Of a stretch of 64,000 nucleotides of DNA, positions 36,906-45,800 are shown piece after piece. Both the position numbers and the translations under genes were made by a program. Each line of letters starts with the position of its first letter. Within the stretch, counting starts at the first letter, position 1. The DNA lies in the NCBI RefSeq assembly GCF_041261205.1, contig NZ_JBGCCH010000046.1, positions 1-64,000 on the forward strand, read 5' to 3'. The DNA comes from Catenulispora sp. MAP5-51 (lineage in GTDB: Bacteria; Actinomycetota; Actinomycetes; Streptomycetales; Catenulisporaceae). The notes under the pieces are model-generated. The model was not told the DNA's origin and made no database searches. It worked only from the letters and a program-made list of their open reading frames with translations.

Positions 36906-37064
36906 TTAATGCGGAGCCTGGAGCGCGCACGCGACATCCACCGGATCGACTTCGAGCATCTCCGCGAGCAGGATGCTGTGCAGGATAGCGCTACGCTGGC
37001 CACGTTCAGCATGGCCCAGGTAGGTCCAATACACGCCCGACACCGCAGCCGTCGTTCGGCTGCA
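36906..37064 (-). pseudogene. Xre-type regulator, C-terminal relic
   Basis: The reverse frame ends with HAERGQRSAILHSILLAEML and EVDPVDVACAL, which match the last helices of an Xre helix-turn-helix domain (normally ...ERGRRSPSLETLLRIAEALEVDP). The N-terminal part is not recognisable. The rest of 36869-37341 shows no other gene. Confidence 0.45.
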
Positions 37065-37341
37065 GCTGACCACGTGTTTCGTGCGATGGGAAATTGAGTC
37101 CTCGCCAAGATGGCAGTGCCCTATCCGAACCGGCCGCGCCACCACGACCCGCATCCCGGTCACCAGCAGGAAGAATGCACATCACGGGTTGTGAACGAGT
37201 ACGACGTAACAGGACGCTGGCCTCCAGGTGTCTTGCCAGACGCGCACCTTGTCCATGAATCCTCGGTTGAGCCGCCGAGGACTCGGGCAAGCCATTGTTC
37301 GTATATAGCAGTATCTCGTGGGGAGCGGGAGGGCGGTACCG

Positions 37342-38877
37342 GTGGCGGGTCCGAAGCGTAAGGGTCTGGCTCAGCAGATCTTCGAGGCGCAGGAGCGCAG
37401 GGCCAAACAGAAAGCGGCGCAGGAAAAGGCAGAGCGCGACGCTGAGGAGAAAGCGAAGAAGACCGCGCTCCGCGAACAGACACTGGCGGCCCGGCAGGCT
37501 CAGCGGGCAGCAGAGGCGCTGGAGAAGCAACAGAAAGCTGCCGACGCTCGTCAGGTCGAGCAGGTGCTCCGTGAGATGGAGAAGCGGGAGACGCTGCGCC
37601 AGAAGCAGGAGGCCCAGGACGCCCGGGACAAGAAGCGTGCCGAGGAAAGGGCGGCCGGCGAGGTAAATCGTGCAGCAAAGGCGCAGGTTGTCCAGGGGCT
37701 CAAGGACGAGGCCGCTGAGCGGACTCGCCGGGTCGGCGCCACCATCGAAGCGATCGCCAGCATCCTGTCGGGCCGCGACCGGGATCTGGAACATCTGCGG
37801 GCGGACACCGACGCGGCATTCGACGAGGACGGCGCCGAAGCGTACGCCGCGCGTGTCGCAGACCTTTTGGCGGAGCGGACGTTCCTGAGCCGTGGCCGGC
37901 CTGTTCAGGTCGTGTACGCGCCCGACACGCGCCGACTGACCCTGGCAGTGGACCTGCCACGCAAAGAGCGCGTCCCCACCGAAAAATCCTTCCGGTACGT
38001 CGCGGCACGTGGCGAAATCGTGGCCGAGCCGCGCAAGGCTATTGAGGTCCAACAGATCTACCAGGACGCCATTGCCCGGATGACCCTGTGTGTCGCCGAC
38101 TACGCCGCCGCGGTCACTTCACCCGAGTTGGTCGAAACCATCGCCGTCAACGGTCATGTCCGTACGACCGACCCAGCCACTGGCAAGCCGGTGAACCCGT
38201 GCCTGGTGACCTTTCTGGCGTCGCGGGAAGACTTCGATCAGGTGGAGCTCGACGAGCCGCGGTTGGATCCGGTGCGCTGCCTGCATCACCTCAAAGCCTT
38301 GGTGTCGCCAAACCCGTTCGACCTCGAACCCGTCACGCCAATCGTGAACTTCGACCTCGAACGCTACAAGCTCGTCGAGGAAGCCAGTGCGCTGGCTGGC
38401 CTGGACTCCCGCGTCGACCTGCTCACGATGAGCCCCTACGAGTTCGAGCAGCTGATCCAGAACCTGTTCCTCGCGATGGGATACCGCTCCTACAAGACGC
38501 AGAACAGCCGCGACGACGGCGTGGACGCGGTCGCCGTGCGCGACGACATCGCCATCGGCGGCGTGGCGGTCATCCAGGCTAAGCGCTACACCAAAACCGT
38601 CCCCATCGAAGCAGTACGCGCGCTCTTCGGCACCATGCAGGAGAAGAAGGCGTACACCGGCTTGGTCATCACCACGTCGTCTTTCGGCCCAGCAAGCTAC
38701 GACTTCGCCAAGGAGGTCGGACGCATCACCCTCATCGAGGGAAGGCAGCTCCTAGCGCTGCTCAAGGAGCATCTCGGGATGGATGTGCTGATCAGTCTGG
38801 CCAAGCTGCCTAAGGGCTGGACTCTCGCTGACGCGGGTCAGGACCCGGCTCCCGGTTCAGCCCCGTCTACGGACTGA
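37342..38877 (+). CDS. Mrr-type restriction endonuclease with N-terminal coiled coil
   Basis: GTG 37342 is preferred to GTG 37318 because GGGAGGG precedes it by 7 nt. The 511-residue protein starts with about 120 residues of highly charged coiled coil (EAQERRAKQKAAQEKAERDA, EKREtLRQK-type repeats), then a central domain (residues about 150-340) without a recognised family. It ends in an Mrr_cat domain: MSPYEFEQLIQNLFLAMGY at about 365, catalytic DDGVDAVAV near 391 and VIQAKRYTKTVPIEAVRALF near 410 (D...QxK nuclease triad). Mrr enzymes cleave methylated or foreign DNA. The gene follows the GmrSD-ATL gene by 473 bp, and together they form a likely restriction island. Confidence 0.88.
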   Translation: MAGPKRKGLAQQIFEAQERRAKQKAAQEKAERDAEEKAKKTALREQTLAARQAQRAAEALEKQQKAADARQVEQVLREMEKRETLRQKQEAQDARDKKRAEERAAGEVNRAAKAQVVQGLKDEAAERTRRVGATIEAIASILSGRDRDLEHLRADTDAAFDEDGAEAYAARVADLLAERTFLSRGRPVQVVYAPDTRRLTLAVDLPRKERVPTEKSFRYVAARGEIVAEPRKAIEVQQIYQDAIARMTLCVADYAAAVTSPELVETIAVNGHVRTTDPATGKPVNPCLVTFLASREDFDQVELDEPRLDPVRCLHHLKALVSPNPFDLEPVTPIVNFDLERYKLVEEASALAGLDSRVDLLTMSPYEFEQLIQNLFLAMGYRSYKTQNSRDDGVDAVAVRDDIAIGGVAVIQAKRYTKTVPIEAVRALFGTMQEKKAYTGLVITTSSFGPASYDFAKEVGRITLIEGRQLLALLKEHLGMDVLISLAKLPKGWTLADAGQDPAPGSAPSTD

Positions 38878-39200
38878 GAATTCGCGCGCGAACCCTTCCC
38901 CGCAACCGGAGGATATGGGACGCGAATCTGCGTGGCTTTCTGCTTTCGGGATGCCTCATGCTCTAGGTGTGGCAAGACCTGCCATCAAAGACAATCCACT
39001 GGCCGTCGGCCTGGGGCGCGAATGGGCGGGATGAACCGCACCGGGATGGTGCCATGCCCATCCGTTTGACAACCAGGTCAGAGGACAGCCCTGACCTGGC
39101 TGTCAAAGCTATTGCCGCGATCTAAACCCAGGCGCGGTTCAGCAGCAGCCACTAAGCTAAACTGACCAAAACTGGATCTAATTCAAACACTTATAATTTC
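38878..39200. other. Intergenic stretch carrying a MITE-like repeat
   Basis: No gene is recognised. It contains the repeat copy at 39032-39107. From about 39130 base composition becomes notably AT-rich, continuing into the immunity candidate. Confidence 0.5.
39032..39107 (+). repeat. MITE-like repeat copy with hairpin
   Basis: It begins TGAACCGCACCGGGATGGTG and contains TTTGACAACCAGGTC (39065-39079) pairing with GACCTGGCTGTCAAA (39093-39107) with one mismatch. It is homologous to the copy at 25743. Confidence 0.75.
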
Positions 39201-39716
39201 CTACCACTCCTCAGCGGGGATACTACTGACCTGCTCATCGCAGATTGATTTGGAGTATTCGCGAGACAAAAATATTGGCCTAGAGAGAAGGATGTCCCCG
39301 GACCGCTGAACTCCCAAGAGGACGCCGAGTTCATCCGATCCAATATCACTCATACCCGTAGCACAAAAGTCATCAATTCCATCCGATGACGCTTGCGCAA
39401 TAAATTCGCCCTCGAGTTCGGAGGGCACCCGGCCTACCAACGCAACCTGACCATAGAGCACTTGAGGGCCAGTTCGCGCATCAATTGCGACACAAAACAG
39501 TCTCTCAGATTTAAAGTATACCGTCACACCAAGACTGTGAAAATACCCGTAGTGGATCACTCCGTCGCGACGCAAAAAAGAACCCGGAAATCCATCCAGC
39601 TTACTTGAAATTTCTCCCGGATTCATTCCGAATACAAGCGGGCCAACGCCGACACACGGATCAAACACCCAGCGAATACGCTCTGCATCGGTTTTAGTCG
39701 CCCACACTCGAGTCAC
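39201..39716 (-). CDS. Candidate immunity protein for the adjacent YD-repeat toxin
   Basis: The 171-residue soluble protein (GPLVFGMNPGEISSKLDGFP, YGYFHSLGVTVYFKSERLFC, VPSELEGEFIAQASSDGIDD) lies immediately downstream of the toxin gene on the same strand. This is the usual place for an immunity gene. The VGPLxFGMxxxE opening recurs in many uncharacterised polymorphic-toxin immunity proteins. Base composition is much more AT-rich than the rest of the window, a frequent sign of recently acquired toxin-tip/immunity modules. A strong terminator separates the two genes, so it may have its own promoter. Neutralising the deaminase domain is inferred. Confidence 0.6.
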   Translation of the reverse strand: MTRVWATKTDAERIRWVFDPCVGVGPLVFGMNPGEISSKLDGFPGSFLRRDGVIHYGYFHSLGVTVYFKSERLFCVAIDARTGPQVLYGQVALVGRVPSELEGEFIAQASSDGIDDFCATGMSDIGSDELGVLLGVQRSGDILLSRPIFLSREYSKSICDEQVSSIPAEEW

Positions 39717-39730
39717 TTGAACTCCCTAAC

Positions 39731-39780
39731 AGCCATCAAAAAAGATCCAGCTTCTGTGCGATCGCGAGCGCACAGAAGCT
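39731..39780 (-). terminator. Intrinsic terminator between toxin and immunity candidate
   Basis: On the minus strand AGCTTCTGTGCG pairs with CGCACAGAAGCT (12-bp stem, 8-base loop; 39749-39780) and is followed by GGATCTTTTTT. A T-tract after the hairpin is unusual for this GC-rich genome and makes this a canonical rho-independent terminator. Confidence 0.75.
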
Positions 39781-39797
39781 AGCTTACTACTCTAAGT

Positions 39798-39843
39798 TTC
39801 GGCGCTTCGGGGCGGCACGGCCGTGCCGCCCCGAAGCGCCGAA
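39798..39843. terminator. 46-bp perfect palindrome after the toxin gene
   Basis: A 23-bp perfect stem without a loop (TTCGGCGCTTCGGGGCGGCA and its complement) begins 12 bp after the toxin stop. It may act as a terminator or RNA-stabilising hairpin, in tandem with the hairpin at 39749. Confidence 0.7.
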
Positions 39844-39854
39844 GAAAGTTCAAC

Positions 39855-42800
39855 TCAGGGTGAAAGTGGAATTTGCGAACTTCCTGGAATCGACAGACTG
39901 CCGCCATCGAACTGGATTGTCAATGTATAGCCAGGCGGTAGGATGGCTGCAACCGCCTGCTGGCAACCCATTGTCCCCGATCCCCGAGGACAGACGTAGT
40001 CATTATTGATGACCGCCACCGCATCCTTGACGCGGTTGTTGCGCATCCACGTCGCGAACTGTGTTTCAGGATGTTGAGCCGACGGATATCCCGCCTTCGC
40101 CAAGGGGTTCAAGTACGGCATGCCAGACCGCGGGTCTTTCAGCAATGCGTTAGATTCATCGATGAGATCGCTGCTTCCTCCGCTTTCTATCGCCCCATGA
40201 AGAAGATTGCCCGACTGATTATACAATGCACCGGTTGTCGATCCACCGTCGACTCGATCCCCAAGTGCTGCACGGGCGGCAGCTACCCACGGGCAAGACT
40301 CGTCATCGTTGTGCACGAGTACTGGCGTCTCACCCGCGACTATGTAGTACGTGTGGACGCCGTCGATCGTCAGGTCATACGTGACCATCGACGAGAAATA
40401 GTTGCGGACGCTAAGCACGGTAACCGCGTAGCTGCTACCCGTTGTCTGCAGCCGATCACCGGGCTTCAGCTGACCAGCGTCCGTGAACTGCCCGGTGGTG
40501 AGGTCGTAATAGGGGTGATTCTGCGTTCCCGTGATGGTCTTCGGGCCAGCCGGTGTCGCAACGGTGAGATCGGTGAAGTCCTTGTCCGTGTACGTCACAT
40601 GAGTCTGGTCGACGCGGTGCGTCTCTTCACCGCCACCAGGCTTCGCGTTCTTCACCTCGTCGCCGACTTTGACGTCCTGGATCGGCTCGTCGGTACCGTC
40701 GGCCATGAGCACTTGGGTGTCGTGTGCAAATGAGTGGCCACATGCCCCCGCCGCAGGGGAGCCGCCGCCATCGTCAGTTCCGCCCACCTCAGGACACGGG
40801 GCGCCGACGGCGGTACAGGCTGCGACGGCGAGCAGAGTCCCCGCGCCAGCAGGGTTGGCCAGTGCGGCGACCAGCGCTTCCTCACAGAGCGCAGCGCACG
40901 TGACAATTCCCAGTCCTGCGGCGAGAGGCGCCAGGTCCCAGTACGGGTCGCCCCCAGACCGTTGTGCGTTCGGATCGTCGCCGGGAATGACAGGCGGCGG
41001 CGTGAGGATGGCGGGAGCAGGCGCGGTGGAGAGGTTGCTGGTCGAGGTTGCAGTGGGCACCGCGGGCTGCTGGCCGCCACCGTTGTTCGACGCGGGTGCT
41101 ACGTACCCCGGGCATCCCGGCAGCGTGGGATAGCAGGTGCTGTTGGAGGTGTTGGGGGCGCCGCTGGCGCTGCAAGTGGTGGGTTGGCCGGAAAGGGTGA
41201 CGCAGTCCTGGCCGCCGGGGTCGAGTCCGGTGGCGTCGCTGGCGTTGACGGGGTCGTTGCCGGCATAGGCGTAGCCGCCCATCGCCTGTGGTTTGCCGAC
41301 CTGGAGCACGGGGTCGATGGAGATGAATCGCCCGGTGGTCGGGTCGTATTTGCGTGCCCCGATGTCGACGAGCCCTGTGGAGGTGTCGGTGGTTTTGCCG
41401 AGGAAGGTGTGGTCGTCCGGGAAGGGCTGGTTCCATTGCCCGGTGGTGTTGCCGGTGCCGCGGGGGGTGTTGAAGGGTGTGTAGTCGCGGCGTGCGGTGA
41501 CGGCTTGGTCGGCTCGGACCTGTCCGGTGTTGTCGGTGGGCGGGCTGGCCATGATGGTGGTGCTGGCGGTGCCCTGGGTGTTGCCAGCCTCGTAGGAGAC
41601 GGTCGGGTTGGTGCCGCCGGATTCGACGATGGTGGGGCCGCCGGGGTCGGTGAAGTAGCGGTTGCCGGTGATCGTGTGGTTGGCGTTGTTCAGATAGATT
41701 TCGCTGCTGCCCAGGTACAGCGTGGTGGTGGTGGCGTCGCGACGGATGAGCTGGTTGCCGTCGGCGTCGTAGGTGTAGGAGGCGTTGGCGCCGGAGCCGT
41801 CGGTGTCGGAGGCCAGGCGGCCTTCGGCGTCCCATTTCAGGTTCTGTGTGGGTTTGCCGTTGACGGCGCGGATGGTGGTGTTGCCGGTGCTGTCGTAGGT
41901 GTACTGGTCGCCGGTGGTTCCGGGGGTGGTGGTGCTGGTCAGGGTGTGGGGTTGGGTGGTGACGCCGTTGACGGTGACGCCGTAGCCGTAGGTGTGGCTG
42001 GTCACGACTGTGCCGGCGTTGTTGTAGGCGGTCATGGCGGTGCGGTTGCCGACCGAGTTGACCGTGTACTGCTCCCAGTAGGGTGCCGGTCCGCCGATGT
42101 TGCCCGCCGCGGGCGCGGTGTTGGCGCAGCCGCCCAGCGCCCCGGGGATGAGGCTGGTGGGGTCGGCGGGCACGGCGGAGCCGCCGCTCACCTTTCCGAA
42201 GACGGTCCCGGTGACTGTGCCTGTGTCAGTCCACGCGGTCCGCAGGGCTCCGGCGTAGTTGTAGGTGAAGCACTGCGCGTCGGTGGCTGGGGTCGCCGTG
42301 ACCGATCCGTTGGAGATGGATTGGGCGGTGCCTTGGACGTCGACCTCGGCGGTGATCTGTCCGGCCGGGTTGTAGGTGTAGGCGGTGGTGTCGACCGGGG
42401 CGTTCCACGCCAGCTGCGAGACAGTGGTGTTCGCTACCCGCTGTGTCGCAGCCTCATAAGAGGTGTCCGCCACCACCTGGCTGGGGTAGTCGCCGAGTAC
42501 CCGGCGCTGGATGAGCCCGTATGGGGAGTATGCCGAGTCGGTGAGCAGGTCGGCGTAGTTGTCGCCGTTGGAGATGAGCAGACCGTTGTAGTTGTAGCCG
42601 TAGGTGATGGTGTTCGCCGCCAGGCCGCCGGTGGCCGGGTTTCCCGCGGTCGGCAGGTCGCTGCTGTGCAGCAGACCGGTCATGTCCGTGTAGTGGTTGA
42701 CAGTCGTATAGCTGCCGGCGAGTGCCCCGTTGTTGTCCCCGCCGGGGATAGTGATAGTGGTGCCCAGCGGTCGGCCGCCGGCGTCGTAGCCGGTGACCGC

Positions 42801-45800
42801 GTTGGTGTACGGGCCTGTGGCGCCGGTGGTGTATCGGCTGGAGGATGCCGCCAGGCCCAGGTTGCCCTTGCCGTCGGAGTCCGGTGCGGCCACGGCCGGC
42901 ACGCTGTCGTAGCTCCAGGAGGCCAGCTTGGTTCCGGAGGTGTTCGTCCCCTGGTATTCGGCCGTCTTCCGGCCCCGAAGATCCAGGCTGTAGTACAGCG
43001 AGATGCCCCGCGAGTCGGTGCTGGTTTGAACATTGCCGGCGTTGTCGTAGGTGAAGTGGCTGTGGCCGGTATCGGGATCGGAGGTGTCGGTCCTGCGGCC
43101 CAGCATGTCGTACGTCGATTGCCAGTTGGCGCCGCCGGCGTCTGTGACCTGGTTCTGGTGACCTGCCGCGTCGTAGCCGTAGGAGGTGACGTCGATGTTG
43201 TTGGTGTCGACCTTGGTGGGATCGGTGCTGCCCCAGGGCACAGCCGTGGGATCGGTCGAGTGGTAGGTGTAGAGGGCCCGGGTCAGGCCGCGGGCATCGG
43301 TCACGGTCGACGTGCGCACCCCGCCGGCCGGCGGGGTGACGTCGGTGCGATCCGCGCCCGCGTAAGCGGTGTGGGTGCGCCACAGCTCAGTGGAGTTGGA
43401 CAGGGTCAGCACATCAGTGGTCCGGCCCAGCCCGTCGTAGTAGGTCTGGCTCTGGTGCAGCTCGGCACCGGTGGGAGTCCACATGCCGGCGCCGGGCGCC
43501 TTGGACCCGTCGTAGTAGGGTCCTGCGACAATGTTGGTGCGGCCTGCGGTGTCGTAGGTGGTGTCGGTGACCACGCGCCCCGGATCGTCACTGGACGGCA
43601 GCGTCTGCACCTGCCGGGTCCGGCCGAGGGAGTCCAGGTAGGTGACCGAAGGCAGGATGGTGCCGTTGTCGCGCAGCGTGTCTGTTTCCACGGTCGACGG
43701 CTGCGACGTGCTGCCGGGGGTGTGGCCGTAGATCACGTATTCGAAGCGGGCGTTGGGCTGGTTCGGATACGCCGTCACAGGATGGTCCGGTCCCCACACC
43801 GCGGTGCTGCGGCCGAAGGCGTCGTAGATGGTGTGGGTGAGGCGCCCGTTGACATCGGTGGTGTCCACGAATCCGGCGGTCCTTGACGGGTCCGCGGTGG
43901 TGGTGCTGGTCCACGCCGGGTTGGGCTGGCCGGTCACCGGGTCCGCAGATTCCGTTTTGACCAACACCGGCAGCTCCATCGCCGTTTGCGAACCGGCGGT
44001 CGGCACATAGGTGGTAGCCGTGGTCGCATTGAGTGCGTTGGTCGCGGTCAGGACCCGGCCATAGCCGTCATAGGTCGCTCCGGACTGCATCGTCCAGGAA
44101 CCGGGCACACCGGACGCCTGCGAGTTCGAGCCTTCGGTGCGCGTGGCGTCGCCGATGGTGACGGTGCTCGGGAACGTCGTGGTGTTGTCGAAGAAGGTGC
44201 GAGTAGCCGATACCACTGCGCCGCTCAGCGGACTGGTCGTTTCCAAACCGGCGACCGAGCCCACGTACAGGGCACCGGAGCCGGTGAAGTTGCACGGAGC
44301 CGTCTGCACCAGCTTCTGGTTCGCGGCGTTCATCCACAGCAACACCGCGGTGGTGATCCACGACGGCTGCGCTGAAACAGCGTAAGACGTGTGAGAACAC
44401 GTCTCCGGTGTGGCATCGCCGGGAACTGGGCCGCCGCTCTGCAGCACCGGCGCGAGATTGTCGGTCAGGACCAGACGCCCGCCTGCGGCCTCGTTGTAGA
44501 AGTTCAGGCTCTGCGTGATGCGGTTGCCACCGGCTGCCAGTGGAACCGACGTGATGGTTTGGGCGGTCCCCAACTGGCGGGAACGCAACGCCGGAAGCAG
44601 ATCACGGTCGTGCGTGGCCTGCGGGTCGGACTTCCACGGCTTGGTAACCGTCGTAGACCACGCCGAACCGCCGGCGCCGTTCAGGGTCTGCGTTTCCAGC
44701 ACCTGCCCGGCGAACGCGTTGTCGTCGACGGTGGGGACACCGCTCAAATCGTCCGAAACCGAGACCCCCGGACAGTCCACACCGCCAGTCCCACAGGAGT
44801 GCGAGGTCTCCGCGGTCTTGTCCGGGTCCTGATCCATACCGCGCAGGAACTGCGTGACCGTCTGGGTCTGCGGATGGTTCGCATCTCCCGGCTGCCCGAC
44901 CGTCGTGGTGACCTTCGCGAAACCCCGGTACTGGTCGTAGGTCCGTGACGCCGGGTCGGTCACCAGATCCGAGTCGTTGGAGTGCCAGGCCGCACCCTGC
45001 GTGGTGTCGTAACTGTAGTTGGTGACGACGTTGTTGGAGGTACCGGTCTCATCGGCGACAGTGACCTGGGTGACGACGTACTTCTGGAACCAGTCGGTGA
45101 TCGGCGTCGACGTCCCCGGCGGAGTCCAATACTCCTGATAACACAGCTGATGGTTGTGCCAGTCCACCGTGGACGGAGGCGCTGTACAGCCCAGTGGAGC
45201 GAAGTTGGGCTGGCCCGTACTCGAGTCGACGCTGGGATCGTCGTATCCCACTGTGGTCGCCGCACCGAGCTCGTTGTAGATGGTGCCGAGCCGCTCACGC
45301 TGGTACTTCGGCAGGTTCTGATCCCCAGGCGGGACCACAACACCAGGCACCCGCTGATACTGGTTGGCAGCCGGGAGGAACTGGACGTCAGGCAGCGTGG
45401 CCTGGTTTGCCGTCCCGTCCTCCTTCGCTGCCGGACAGATGGACGCACCGGACGGCAACGCCGAGGCCGCACAGTGCCGGATCGCCGCCAGCCACATCAG
45501 CGACCCTGTGGTCGCGGTGGTGGTGTCCAGGTTGTGGAACTGGTCGAACAGGTCGTAGTGGTCGACTTTCTTGTAGGTGCCGCCGAGCGCGACCTCGGTG
45601 TCGATTGACGCCAACCGGCGCGTGGACCAGAACGTCGGGAAGGTGTTGGTACAGGTAGTGGCCGACCCCGAGCAGGCCTGGTCCGCCGGAGTGTCCAACA
45701 TCCCGCCGCTGAACGACTGGCCGAAGCCCACCGCACCACACCCCGACGGCCCAGCACCGTTGGAAGCGCCGCCAGCGGCATTGTTGCTGTACACGTCATC

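Noticed and set aside
39201..39716. Considered as an Imm1-type immunity protein
   Set aside because: The sequence does not clearly show the Imm1 pattern; only the position and composition support an immunity role, so the family was left open.
40734..43886. A 1050-codon open frame on the plus strand
   Set aside because: It is the antisense shadow of the YD-repeat toxin; its Gly/Val-rich composition and lack of domains reflect GC3 bias and repeated codons.
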